This document shows, piece by piece, positions 1 to 10,092 of a DNA stretch of 64,000 bases. The notes under the pieces were generated by a model. The model saw nothing but the letters and a program-made list of their open reading frames with translations, did not search any database and had not been told where the DNA came from. Numbering within the stretch: position 1 is the first letter of the stretch; every line of letters starts with the position of its first letter. Origin of the DNA: Enterobacteriaceae bacterium LSJC7 (GTDB lineage: Bacteria > Pseudomonadota > Gammaproteobacteria > Enterobacterales > Enterobacteriaceae); the NCBI GenBank assembly GCA_000302695.1, contig AMFN01000014.1:1-64000 (forward strand), written 5' to 3'. The position numbers and the translations under genes were made by a program.

Positions 1-1
1 T

Positions 2-3000
2 CCGGGTACGCTGAACATCACCGTCAGCGGCCAGAGCAGCGCCGGTAACCCGGTGGAAATCAGCCACCAGGTGGAAATTGACCTGGCGGATGTCTCCGTC
101 AGCATCAACAGCATCACCGATGACAACGTGCTGAACGCAGCCGAGAAGGGCGAGGCGCTGGAGCTGTCCGGCCAGACCAGCAACGTGGAAGCGGGCCAGA
201 CCGTGACCATCACCTTTGCCGGTAAGACCTACACGGCAACGGTGGACGCCGACGGCAACTGGAGCCACACGGTGCCGGCGACCGACCTGGCCGGCCTGAA
301 AGACGGCGATGCCAGCGTGCAGGTGAGCGTCACCAACGTGAACGGCAACAGCGCGTCGGCTTCACACGGCTACAGCGTGGATGCCACGAAACCCACCCTG
401 AGCATTGACACCATCGCCGAAGATAACATTCTGAATGCGACAGAAGCGGGCCAGGCGCTGACCATCACCGGCACCAGCAACGCAGAAGTCGGCCAGACCG
501 TGACCCTGACGCTGAACGGCAAGACTTACACTGGCAGCGTGCAGGCAGACGGCAGCTGGAGTGTTGAGGTAGCGGCAGATGCGCTGGCAGAGCTTACCAA
601 CGGCAACATGGTGGTCAGCGCTGAAGTCAGTGATAAAGCAGGCAACCCAGGCACCACCAGCCAGAATCTGCTGGTTGATACCATTGCACCGGCTATCACC
701 ATTAATACGGTGGCGGGTGATGATGTCATCAACCTGGCTGAACACGGCCAGGCGCAGATTATCAGCGGTAAAGCGGCCGGGGCTGAGGTGGGTGACCAGG
801 TTGTCGTCACTATCAACAATGTGAAATATCCGACCACGGTTGATGCTGCCGGTAACTGGAGCATAGGGATGACGCCGGAGCAGGTGACTGCGCTGGAAAA
901 GGGCGAGGTTATCATTTCCGTTAGTGTGACCGATAAAGCGGGCAACACAGGTAATGCGGACCACACTGTGATCGTGAATACCGCAGCCGTGAGCCTGACG
1001 GTGGATACCGTGAGCGGCGATAACGTTATCAACGCAACTGAACACGGCGAAGCGCTGGTTATCAGCGGCAACAGCAGCTCGCTTGCGGTGAATACCAAAG
1101 TCACTATTACGCTCAATGGCGAAACCTATGAGGCGTTAGTCAAGGGTGACGGTAGCTGGAGTGTCACGGTACCGGCAGAGAATGTCGCTCAGTTGCGTGA
1201 TGACACGCATTATAAGATTGAGGCCTCTGCACAGGATGACGCAGGCAATGCGGCAACGGCCGGTCGCGATATCAATGTCGATATCAGCGCACCGTTGCTG
1301 ACTATCTCGCCGGTTTCAACAGACAATATCCTCAACGCCGCTGAGCAGCAGCAGACGCTGGTGATTCAGGGTACCAGCAGCGCAGAAGCCGGTCAGCAAG
1401 TGACCGTGAAGCTGGGTAACGGGACGTACACGGCTCAGGTCGGTGCGGACGGGCGCTGGTCGGTACAGGTTACGCCACAAGATCTGGCACTGTTGCAGGA
1501 TGATAACTATGTCGTGAGCGCGAGCGTGAGCGATAAGGCGGGTAACCAGACGAATGAAACCGGCGCGTTGCGCGTGGATACCGTCAAACCGACCATTACG
1601 TTTGATACCGTTGCGGGCGATGACATCATTAACGCGCTGGAACAGCAGGCGGGCGTGACTATCAATGGTACGACCACGGCAGAGCCGGGTCAGACGGTGG
1701 TCGTTACGTTCAACGGGCGTGCGTATGAGGCTAAGGTGCAGGCAGATAGCACCTGGTCAGTGAACGTGAAAGCCACAGACTTCAACGGCATTGTGGATAA
1801 CGTTTACACCATCAGCGCCAGCGTGAAGGACGTCGCGGGCAACCAGGGCGATGCCAGCCACGATGTGACCCTGAGTGGTGAAGTGCCAACCATCAGCATC
1901 AACACTTTTGCTGATGACGACATCGTCAACGCACTGGAGCATGGTACGCCGCTGCTGATTAGCGGAACCACGACGGCACCTGCGGGTAAAGAGGTGACCG
2001 TTACGCTCAACGGCCAGACCTATTATGCGAAAGTGCAGGCTGACGGCACCTGGAGCACCACGGTGGGTAGTGCAGATGTGACCGCACTGGTTGATGGCAA
2101 GTCCTACATCATTGCCGCCGAAGTCACTAACAGTATCGGTAACCCGGCGAATGCTGAGCACACGGTGAACGTGGATATTTCTGCGCCATCAATGGGCATC
2201 AGCATTGATTCGCTGCAAAACGATACTGGCCTGAGCACCACAGACTTTATTACTAACGATGCGAACATCGTGGTGAAAGGGTCTCTGACGGCGGCATTGG
2301 GCGGTGATGAGAAAGCGCAGATAAGCCTTGATGGTGGCAACTCCTGGATTGATCTGGTGGTAACCGGCACGACCTGGACTTACGCCGATGGGCGAGCGTT
2401 GCAGGACGGTACCTGGAACTACCAGGTGCGCGTTATTGATAAAGCAGGCAACGTTGGCGCAACCGACAGCCAGAATGTAGTGCTGGATACGAAGGTGCCA
2501 GAAGTGGCAACGATCACCGTTGACAGCATTTCTCGCGATACCGGTCTGGCGGGTGATGATTTTATCACCAGCGACAATACGCTGACGCTTAACGGCAGCC
2601 TGGGCGGTGTGCTGAAGGCAGGTGAATACGCGCAGATAAGCATCGACGGCGGTAAGAGCTGGATTGATGTGGACGTGAGCGGCACCAGCTGGACGTATGT
2701 GGATACCCGCACGCTTGACGATGGTGACTATAACTATCAGCTGCGCGTGATTGATGATGCGGGCAACGTCAGCGCCACCACCAATAAAGTGGTGACCGTA
2801 GATACCGTTGCACCGACGCCGACGCTCACCGTTGACAGCATCAGCGATGACACCGGCGTAGATAACCGCGACTTCATTACGCGTGACACGACGCTGACCA
2901 TCCACGGCTCGCTGACAACGGCGCTGACCGAAGGCGAATTTGTGCAAATTAGCCTGGATGGTGGCACCAGCTGGCAGAATGTGACGATGGTGGGGGCTTC

Positions 3001-6000
3001 CTGGTACTTCACAGATGGTCGCGTACTGGAAGAAGGCGATCATGACTACTGGCTGCGGGTAGTGGATACCGCAGGCAACGTGGGCAACACCATTAAGCAG
3101 ACGGTCACCGTTGACCTGACGCCGCCGGATGACTCACTGACAGTTTCTATCGACAGCATTTCTGACGATACGGGTTACAGCAACAGTGACTTCCTGACCA
3201 GCGACACCAGTCTGACCATTCATGGTTCTCTGGGCCGGACGCTGGGCGATGGCGAATACGTACAGATTAGCGTCGATAACGGCATCAACTGGGTTTACGT
3301 TTCGGTGGTGGGCAACGAGTGGAGCTATGAAGATACTCGCGTGCTCAAAGATGGTGAGAATACCTATCAGGTACGCGTCATCGATAAAGCCGGTAACGTA
3401 GGCCAGACCGCCGAGCAGGTAGTGGTGATTGATACCACACCGCCGACGAACATCGCGACTATCGTCAACTATACCGATGACGTTGGCTCTGACCGTGGGG
3501 TATTTGGCTCTGGCACCGTCACCGATGACCGTACGCCGACGCTGAACGGTACGCTGTCGGCCGCGCTGACAACGGGTGAGCTGGTGCGTATTTACCGTGC
3601 AGACGGTACCTACCTCGGTGAAGCGACGGTCAATGGCACTAACTGGAGCTATGAGCTGGATGCGCCGCTTATCGACGGCGATGTGGTTCATGTTTACGCC
3701 GTGGTGGTCGATGCCGCAGGCAACGAAGGCAAGCCGTCTGTAGACTTTAACTTCACCGTGAACCTGGAGATGTTTATCTCTGTCCAGGATACGTTGGACA
3801 ATACGCCTATCGTTAAAGGGCGCGTTGACTTCGAAATCCTTGAAGGTGAATACGTTGAGGTGACGGTTAACAACGTGGTGTACAGCTCGCGTACCGGTCA
3901 GGTGGTTATCGACCCGAACAACAGTACCTGGTATGTACAGATCCCGAACGATAACGCGCTGAACCTCGGTAAGTACGACGTGAGTGCGGTGCTGTATGGC
4001 AAAGATGGCTCTGTTATCACAAAAGATGTTACTGACAGTGAGTTGACGGTTTCCGCTGCGCCGGAGATTAACTTCACCTCGACAGCAGCCAGCACTAACG
4101 ATACCAGTACGGCGCTGACGCTGAGTGAAGACGGTACATGGCGTATTTTGTCTAACTCAACGGTGTTCACCCAGAACGGAACCAGCTCCTCTACGCTGGG
4201 CTCGTTTGGTCAGACCGTGATTAAGGGGATTGATACCCAGCAGCAGTCGTCGTTTATTGACTTCGACCGCGACGGTTTGATGGACATCATGGGGGCGGAT
4301 ACTGGCTATGCGAACGGTCAGCAGTCCTTCAAGTACAACGCCGATGGCACCTATACCACCTTCCAGGTCGGGGCAATGGGCGTAACCGGCCAGACCAACG
4401 ACCCGAACGGTAACACCTTCGTTTGGTACGGCGGGTTTATGGGTATCGACATCGATGGTGACGGCTACGTAGACGTGGTCTACGGCGACCAGTCTCCAAA
4501 CGATGCAGAAGCCCAGGGAGGGTACGACACAACGTTTGTAATGAATACTGACGGTACCATTACCGGCTTCGATAAGTCTGGTGCGTATGTTTATACCCAG
4601 ACCAACCAGGACGGTGTAGCGGCGAAAAATTCGGGTAATCCTACACCTGACCGCGAGGTTTCTGGGGTAGACCTGAATAACGATGGTTTCGTTGACATCA
4701 TGTACCACGGTACGGATGGAACAAACCGGACGTCCGGCGGTGGCACGAGTTCGTCAAATACGCGTATGGTCGTCGTGACCAACGGCGTGGACGAGAACGG
4801 CAACGTGACGCTGACCAATACCCAGGTCGTCACCGGCGTGTTCTACGGCGATACCGGAACGAACAACTGGTACACCACCATGACCTGGGCCGACCTGAAC
4901 GGCGACGGTTATATGGACCTGTTCATTGGCGGTTATGGCGGCCAGGGTGGCACCTATGGTGCTGCGAGTGCGATTTACTACAACGATGGCCAGGGTAACC
5001 TGACAGCCGCAGCAAACGGCGTGGGTACGGGTTCAAACGTTCAGAAGTTTACTGACACCATCAACAGTAGCGCCTCTCTCGCGGTGGACTGGAACGGCGA
5101 CGGTAAGATGGATCTTATCGAGGTGGCCGGGATCATGGGATCCACGGTCGCGACTAACGCCAGCAATATTGGCGCGCTGTGGCTTAACGGTGGAACTGGC
5201 AGCAACGGCCAGGTGAACTGGACCCAGCAAACCCTGCTGTCTGGCGCAAACCAGGGTAACTCTAACTTTGTGACCGGTGCGTTGAGCCTCGACCTCGACT
5301 ACGACGGTGATAAAGACCTGGTGGTATTCCGCGCCTCCGGTGGTAAGACGACGTACGTTGAGAACAAGAGCGTTATTCAGGACGGTACCAGCATTATTCT
5401 GCGCATCTCTGATGCTAACGGCATTAACTCCTTCTACGGGAACACGGTGCTGCTGGTTGACGAGAGCACGGGTAAGGTGGTGAGTTCGCAAGTGATTAAC
5501 GCTCAGGGCGGGGTCAATATGAACGACTCTACTGGCCTTGTGTACTTCTACGGTCTGGATGCCAGCAAGTCGTACAGTGCGATGCTGCTGACCAACAACG
5601 GTGGCTATGGCGGTCTGAATTCAGCCACCTTTGATTCCGGTCTGGTGCGTGATATCAGCAATGTCAACGCCAGCTGGGCCGGCCTGAAGGCAGTTGAGAA
5701 GAACCATGCCTACGTGCTGACAGCAGAAAAAGGTGAGTCCGCGATGGATAGCAGCACGGCGGCTACCGATGCGAGCAACACGACAGGTATTGTCGGTACC
5801 GGTTATAACGACACGCTGTACGCCACGGCAGGGACTCACGTTTATAACGGTGGTGGCGGGAGTACCGTCGTCTCCGACACCAACGTGTGGGTGTCTGAAG
5901 GCGGTATGGATATCGTTGACTACAAGCTGGCAGGTGACACGGCGCTGACTATCGATCTTAACAAGACGGGCGCGCAGGACACCGGCTTTGGTACGGCAAC

Positions 6001-6502
6001 GTTTGTGAATATTGAAGGTATCGCTGGCGGCAGCGGTAATGATGTCTTCACCGGTAACAGCGGGGATAACATCTTTGAAGGCCGCGGCGGTGACGACACC
6101 TTTAATATCGGTAAGGGCGGTCAGGATACCCTGCTGTACAAACTGCTGAACGCGTCTGATGCAACCGGCGGCAATGGCAGCGATGTGGTGAACGGGTTCT
6201 CTGTGGGTACCTGGGAAGGTACGGCAGACTCCGATCGCATTGACCTGCGTGAACTGTTGGCAGATACCGGCTATACCGGCAGCGGCTCGGCAACCTACAT
6301 CAACGGTGTGGCGACGCTGGATGCGAATATTGGTAATCTGTCTGACTACATCAGCGTGGTTCAGAACGGCAGTAGCACGGAGATTCGAATTGACCGCGAT
6401 GGTAATGGCGGAAACTTCGATTCAACGACGGTGGTGACGCTTAACGGTGTCCAGACCGACCTGGCAACGCTGCTGGCTAACCATCAGCTGCTGATAGTGT
6501 AG
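2..6502 (+). CDS. Giant Ig-repeat adhesin with C-terminal type I secretion signal (5' end outside window)
   Basis: This is the C-terminal part of a very large secreted or surface protein; the frame is open to the left edge and the GTG at 53 is internal. In order it shows seven bacterial Ig-like repeats of about 100 residues (each opening like SIDTIAEDNILNATE), five of a second type (opening like TVDSISDDTG.....DFIT), a block with six FG-GAP/VCBS-like calcium motifs (such as DIDGDGYVD and DLNGDGYMD, nt 4260-5310), a short glycine/aspartate RTX stretch (GGSGNDVFTG, nt about 6022-6120), and a C-terminal region typical of type I secreted adhesins (BapA/SiiE-like). The secretion ATPase and fusion protein follow directly, which supports export by that machine. 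Likely role is adhesion or biofilm formation; the ligand is unknown. The family assignment is strong, the specific function is inference. Confidence 0.9.
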   Translation, partial: PGTLNITVSGQSSAGNPVEISHQVEIDLADVSVSINSITDDNVLNAAEKGEALELSGQTSNVEAGQTVTITFAGKTYTATVDADGNWSHTVPATDLAGLKDGDASVQVSVTNVNGNSASASHGYSVDATKPTLSIDTIAEDNILNATEAGQALTITGTSNAEVGQTVTLTLNGKTYTGSVQADGSWSVEVAADALAELTNGNMVVSAEVSDKAGNPGTTSQNLLVDTIAPAITINTVAGDDVINLAEHGQAQIISGKAAGAEVGDQVVVTINNVKYPTTVDAAGNWSIGMTPEQVTALEKGEVIISVSVTDKAGNTGNADHTVIVNTAAVSLTVDTVSGDNVINATEHGEALVISGNSSSLAVNTKVTITLNGETYEALVKGDGSWSVTVPAENVAQLRDDTHYKIEASAQDDAGNAATAGRDINVDISAPLLTISPVSTDNILNAAEQQQTLVIQGTSSAEAGQQVTVKLGNGTYTAQVGADGRWSVQVTPQDLALLQDDNYVVSASVSDKAGNQTNETGALRVDTVKPTITFDTVAGDDIINALEQQAGVTINGTTTAEPGQTVVVTFNGRAYEAKVQADSTWSVNVKATDFNGIVDNVYTISASVKDVAGNQGDASHDVTLSGEVPTISINTFADDDIVNALEHGTPLLISGTTTAPAGKEVTVTLNGQTYYAKVQADGTWSTTVGSADVTALVDGKSYIIAAEVTNSIGNPANAEHTVNVDISAPSMGISIDSLQNDTGLSTTDFITNDANIVVKGSLTAALGGDEKAQISLDGGNSWIDLVVTGTTWTYADGRALQDGTWNYQVRVIDKAGNVGATDSQNVVLDTKVPEVATITVDSISRDTGLAGDDFITSDNTLTLNGSLGGVLKAGEYAQISIDGGKSWIDVDVSGTSWTYVDTRTLDDGDYNYQLRVIDDAGNVSATTNKVVTVDTVAPTPTLTVDSISDDTGVDNRDFITRDTTLTIHGSLTTALTEGEFVQISLDGGTSWQNVTMVGASWYFTDGRVLEEGDHDYWLRVVDTAGNVGNTIKQTVTVDLTPPDDSLTVSIDSISDDTGYSNSDFLTSDTSLTIHGSLGRTLGDGEYVQISVDNGINWVYVSVVGNEWSYEDTRVLKDGENTYQVRVIDKAGNVGQTAEQVVVIDTTPPTNIATIVNYTDDVGSDRGVFGSGTVTDDRTPTLNGTLSAALTTGELVRIYRADGTYLGEATVNGTNWSYELDAPLIDGDVVHVYAVVVDAAGNEGKPSVDFNFTVNLEMFISVQDTLDNTPIVKGRVDFEILEGEYVEVTVNNVVYSSRTGQVVIDPNNSTWYVQIPNDNALNLGKYDVSAVLYGKDGSVITKDVTDSELTVSAAPEINFTSTAASTNDTSTALTLSEDGTWRILSNSTVFTQNGTSSSTLGSFGQTVIKGIDTQQQSSFIDFDRDGLMDIMGADTGYANGQQSFKYNADGTYTTFQVGAMGVTGQTNDPNGNTFVWYGGFMGIDIDGDGYVDVVYGDQSPNDAEAQGGYDTTFVMNTDGTITGFDKSGAYVYTQTNQDGVAAKNSGNPTPDREVSGVDLNNDGFVDIMYHGTDGTNRTSGGGTSSSNTRMVVVTNGVDENGNVTLTNTQVVTGVFYGDTGTNNWYTTMTWADLNGDGYMDLFIGGYGGQGGTYGAASAIYYNDGQGNLTAAANGVGTGSNVQKFTDTINSSASLAVDWNGDGKMDLIEVAGIMGSTVATNASNIGALWLNGGTGSNGQVNWTQQTLLSGANQGNSNFVTGALSLDLDYDGDKDLVVFRASGGKTTYVENKSVIQDGTSIILRISDANGINSFYGNTVLLVDESTGKVVSSQVINAQGGVNMNDSTGLVYFYGLDASKSYSAMLLTNNGGYGGLNSATFDSGLVRDISNVNASWAGLKAVEKNHAYVLTAEKGESAMDSSTAATDASNTTGIVGTGYNDTLYATAGTHVYNGGGGSTVVSDTNVWVSEGGMDIVDYKLAGDTALTIDLNKTGAQDTGFGTATFVNIEGIAGGSGNDVFTGNSGDNIFEGRGGDDTFNIGKGGQDTLLYKLLNASDATGGNGSDVVNGFSVGTWEGTADSDRIDLRELLADTGYTGSGSATYINGVATLDANIGNLSDYISVVQNGSSTEIRIDRDGNGGNFDSTTVVTLNGVQTDLATLLANHQLLIV

Positions 6503-6515
6503 TTTTAGCGCCCAC

Positions 6516-6543
6516 AAGACCCGCGCGAATGCGCGGGTCTTTT
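6516..6543 (+). terminator. Intrinsic terminator after the adhesin gene
   Basis: A perfect 10-bp GC-rich stem (AGACCCGCGC / GCGCGGGTCT) with a 4-base loop is followed by TTT and more T-rich sequence. It lies 14 bases after the adhesin stop codon and separates it from the secretion genes, which would therefore need their own promoter or read-through. Confidence 0.85.
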
Positions 6544-6679
6544 CGCATTTTTACGTGGGAGGCGACAAATACAGATTGATTCTGTTATTTTGTGAATAAT
6601 CTGAATGATTCAGACATCCCGCCCGGGGTGACAACTGACCTGGCAACATCACAAACCGTCTGCTCACAGGAAGTGAACT

Positions 6680-8887
6680 ATGAGTACAACACATCCCTTT
6701 TACGAGCCCTGGCTACAGGCAATGCTTAGCGTTGCGCGCCACTACATGCTTGATTTTTCTCAGGAGCATGTGCGCACCGTTATCAGCCATGAAACCCGCT
6801 CGCCCCGAAGACTGGTGCTGGAAGATATGGCGCGCCAGCTTGGTCTGGGCATGCGCATGGCACCCGCCGATATCTCTCTGATAGACCCCTGGCGTCTGCC
6901 GCTGATTGCTGAGCTGGAAAACGGACAGCTGGCGGTCATCACGAAGATGGACAGCGAGGGCAACCTCATGTTGCAGCTTAGCGGTGACGGCGGTCTGGAA
7001 AGCAAACTGTCGTGCGACGAGCTGGCTTCGCGACTGAAAGGGTTAGTGGTGCTGCGCCCGCTGGAATCCATTCCAGATGCCCGCGTGGACGATTACGTTA
7101 AGCCATGGAAAAAGAACTGGTTCTGGAGCATTGCGCTCAGGGACTGGCGGCGCTACGGCGATATTATGCTGGCAGCGATGGTTGCCAACGTGCTTGCCCT
7201 GAGCGGCATGCTGTTTTCTATGCAAGTTTATGACCGCGTGGTGCCGTCACAGTCTGAGCCAACGCTCTGGGTACTGTTTGGCGGCGTCATGATGGCGATT
7301 CTGTTTGAATTTCTTATGCGTATGATGCGCGCGCATGTCTCCGACGTGGTGGGTAAGCGCGCGGATTTACGTATCTCCGACCGGGTATTTGCCCACGCGC
7401 TGCGCATTAAAAATAACGCACGCCCCAAATCCACCGGATCCTTTATCTCTCAGGTGCGCGAACTGGAGTCAGTGCGCGAACTGATAACCTCAACCACCAT
7501 TGGTGCCATCTCCGATCTGCCGTTCTTCCTGCTGTTTGTCTTCATTCTGTGGATGATTGGTGGGCCGCTGGTCTTTGTTGTCTTGCTGGCACTGCCGTTG
7601 CTGCTCATTCCTGGGCTGCTTATCCAGCGCCCGCTGGCGAAGCTCTCCAGTGAAGGGATGCGCGAGTCTGCCATTCGTAACGCCACGCTGGTCGAAGCGG
7701 TGCAGGGGCTTGATGACATCAAACTGATGCGTGCCGAGCAGCGCTTTCAGAACCAGTGGAACAACACCAATGATGTCTCTGCCACAATCAGCATGAAGCA
7801 GCGCTGGCTGACCGGCATGCTGATGACCTGGACGCAGGAAGTGCAGTCTATTGTGTACGCCGTGGTGCTGCTGGTGGGCTGTTATATGGTCATTGCCGGT
7901 GATATGACCACTGGTGCGCTGGTGGGAACCTCGATTCTGGCCTCTCGCACCATTGCGCCGCTGTCGCAGATTTCCGGCATCCTGTCGCGCTGGCAGTCGG
8001 CAAAGGTCGCCCGTAAAGGGCTGGATGACCTGATGCAAAAGCCCATTGACGATCCGGGTCGCGGTAAGCGGGTACATAAATCACATCTGCGCGGATATTA
8101 CTCGCTTAAAGAGGTCGGGTTTTATTACGACGAAGAGCAGAAGGTGAACGATCTGACGATCGCGAATCTGAATATCAAAGCGGGAGAGCGCATTGCGATC
8201 CTCGGGCGCAACGGGTCGGGTAAAAGTACGCTGTTGCAGGTGCTGGCCGGTCTTCACGAGCCGCAGCATGGACAAATCCTGCTGGACGATATTTCGCTGT
8301 CCCATCTTGACCCCCATGACCTGCGCCGTGATGTGCAGTGCCTGACCCAGCAGGCGCGTCTGTTCTTTGGATCCGTACGCGAAAACATTACGATGGGCCG
8401 CCCGCTGGCCTCCGACGAAGAGATTCAGCAGGCGCTGATTATCAGCGGTGCTGACGAGTTCGTGCGTAAGCAGAAAGACGGTCTTAATTATCAAATTACC
8501 GAGGGCGGCGCCGGGCTGTCCGGTGGCCAGCGCCAGTCGCTGCTGCTGGCGCGCACCCTTATCACCCAGCCAAACATTCTGCTGCTCGATGAACCGACCG
8601 CGTGGCTGGATGAAATGAGTGAAAAACGCTTTATTACGCACCTTGGCGCGTGGTTAGGCACCCACCGCACGCTGGTGGTGTCCACACACCGTCTGCCCAT
8701 TCTGGAGTTGGTTGACCGCATCATCGTACTTGAGAATGGCCGTGTTGTGATGGATGGCCCACGTGAGGGTATGTTGCAAAAGCATGGCCTGAGCGTACCG
8801 GGCGCAGGCCCGCGCCCCAGCGTTTCCCCACAGCCTGCAACAATGGCGCAGGTTAACAAGGATGGTCAGGTGGAGGCGAAGGTATGA
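6680..8887 (+). CDS. Type I secretion system permease/ATPase (LapB/LssB type)
   Basis: Inner-membrane ABC exporter, 735 residues, probably moving the upstream adhesin through a type I channel. The N-terminal ~140 residues resemble a C39-peptidase-like domain without an evident catalytic cysteine motif, as in LapB-type exporters. Membrane segments lie roughly at 160-185, 200-220, 275-320 and 390-430. The C-terminal nucleotide-binding domain has Walker A GRNGSGKST (about 510-518), signature LSGGQ (about 613), Walker B ILLLDEP (about 632) and the H-loop STHR (about 668). The start has a good ribosome site (AGGAAGTGA). Its stop overlaps the next start (ATGA), so the two are translationally coupled. 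No outer-membrane TolC partner gene follows; it may lie left of the window or be supplied elsewhere. Confidence 0.93.
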   Translation: MSTTHPFYEPWLQAMLSVARHYMLDFSQEHVRTVISHETRSPRRLVLEDMARQLGLGMRMAPADISLIDPWRLPLIAELENGQLAVITKMDSEGNLMLQLSGDGGLESKLSCDELASRLKGLVVLRPLESIPDARVDDYVKPWKKNWFWSIALRDWRRYGDIMLAAMVANVLALSGMLFSMQVYDRVVPSQSEPTLWVLFGGVMMAILFEFLMRMMRAHVSDVVGKRADLRISDRVFAHALRIKNNARPKSTGSFISQVRELESVRELITSTTIGAISDLPFFLLFVFILWMIGGPLVFVVLLALPLLLIPGLLIQRPLAKLSSEGMRESAIRNATLVEAVQGLDDIKLMRAEQRFQNQWNNTNDVSATISMKQRWLTGMLMTWTQEVQSIVYAVVLLVGCYMVIAGDMTTGALVGTSILASRTIAPLSQISGILSRWQSAKVARKGLDDLMQKPIDDPGRGKRVHKSHLRGYYSLKEVGFYYDEEQKVNDLTIANLNIKAGERIAILGRNGSGKSTLLQVLAGLHEPQHGQILLDDISLSHLDPHDLRRDVQCLTQQARLFFGSVRENITMGRPLASDEEIQQALIISGADEFVRKQKDGLNYQITEGGAGLSGGQRQSLLLARTLITQPNILLLDEPTAWLDEMSEKRFITHLGAWLGTHRTLVVSTHRLPILELVDRIIVLENGRVVMDGPREGMLQKHGLSVPGAGPRPSVSPQPATMAQVNKDGQVEAKV

Positions 8888-10059
8888 GCGATATCACCCG
8901 TTACAACAGTCGGCTGAAGGAGCCGAGCCTGCCGCGTTCATCATTAATCATCTGGTTTCTGACGGCGCTGGTGGGGGCATTTGTCGTGTGGGCGAACTAT
9001 TTTCACCTGGACGAAGTCACGACCGGCAACGGCAAAATCACGCCATCCTCCCATGAGCAGACCATTCAGTCGCTGGAAGGGGGGATTATCCACAAACTGG
9101 CGGTGAAAGAAGGGGATATTGTCGAGCGTGGTGAAGTGCTGGCCCAGCTTGACAGGACTAAAACCGAATCCAGCGTGCTGGAAAGTGAGTCGCGCCTCAA
9201 CGCGGCGCTGGCGACCGCTGCACGCCTGAAGGCTGAAGTCACCAACACGGAACCTGTTTTTCCCGCAGAGCTTGATGATGACGTAGAGTTAGTGCGAGAA
9301 GAAACTGAACTGTGGCGCTCGCGCCGCGACAGCCTGCAAAAGGGGCTCGAAGGGCTGCGCCATGCTGTCGCGCTGGTACAGCGTGAGCTGTCAATGACGG
9401 CACCGTTGATAAAAGCAGGCGCTGCCAGCGATGTTGAGGTGTTGCGCCTGCAACGCCAGAAAAACGAGCTGGAAAACAAAATCACGGAAATGCAGAACCA
9501 GTATTACGTGCGCTCCCGGGAGGAGTTGTCAAAGGCGAATGCGGAAATTGAAGCCCAGCGTTCAGTGATGCGCGGGCGTGAAGACTCACTGACGCGCCTG
9601 ACTTTCACCGCGCCGGTGCGTGGGATTGTCAAAGATATTGAGGTGACAACAGTGGGCGGCGTGATACCGCCAAACGGTAAACTGATGAGCCTGGTACCGC
9701 TTGATGACCAAATGATGGTGGAAGCGAAAATTTCGCCGCGTGACGTGGCCTTTGTGCACCCGGGGCAGAAGGCAATGGTGAAAATCACGGCTTACGACTA
9801 CTCCATCTATGGCGGTATGGAAGGGGAAGTGACAATGATTTCACCGGATACCATTCAGGATGAAGTGAAGCGCGATGTTTACTATTACCGGGTTTATATC
9901 CGCACCGACAGCAACCATCTGACGAATAAAGATTTGCACGAATTTCCTATCTTCCCCGGCATGATTGCGACGGTGGATATTAAAACCGGGAATAAATCGA
10001 TACTGGATTATCTGCTTAAGCCGCTGAACAAAGCGAAAGAGGCGCTGCGCGAGCGCTAA
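8884..10059 (+). CDS. HlyD-family type I secretion periplasmic adaptor
   Basis: Membrane-fusion protein of 391 residues that should link the ABC exporter to an outer-membrane channel. One N-terminal membrane helix (about residues 20-42) is followed by a lipoyl/barrel half-motif (EGGIIHKLAVKEGDIVERGEVLAQLD), a long helical hairpin (about 95-240) rich in Glu, Leu and Arg, and the second lipoyl half plus beta-barrel (FTAPVRGIVKDIEV). Length and order fit HlyD/LapC. It overlaps the ATPase gene by four bases and ends about 20 bp before a convergent regulator gene, with which it shares a terminator hairpin. Confidence 0.93.
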   Translation: MSDITRYNSRLKEPSLPRSSLIIWFLTALVGAFVVWANYFHLDEVTTGNGKITPSSHEQTIQSLEGGIIHKLAVKEGDIVERGEVLAQLDRTKTESSVLESESRLNAALATAARLKAEVTNTEPVFPAELDDDVELVREETELWRSRRDSLQKGLEGLRHAVALVQRELSMTAPLIKAGAASDVEVLRLQRQKNELENKITEMQNQYYVRSREELSKANAEIEAQRSVMRGREDSLTRLTFTAPVRGIVKDIEVTTVGGVIPPNGKLMSLVPLDDQMMVEAKISPRDVAFVHPGQKAMVKITAYDYSIYGGMEGEVTMISPDTIQDEVKRDVYYYRVYIRTDSNHLTNKDLHEFPIFPGMIATVDIKTGNKSILDYLLKPLNKAKEALRER

Positions 10060-10066
10060 TCAACCC

Positions 10067-10092
10067 GCAGACGAGGTTTAAGCCTCGTCTGC
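10067..10092. terminator. Shared bidirectional hairpin terminator between convergent genes
   Basis: A perfect 10-bp inverted repeat (GCAGACGAGG / CCTCGTCTGC) with a 6-base loop sits seven bases after the HlyD-like stop codon. It also covers the last codons of the opposing regulator gene (stop at 10078-10080). A poor T-run makes it a moderate terminator on either strand. Confidence 0.65.
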
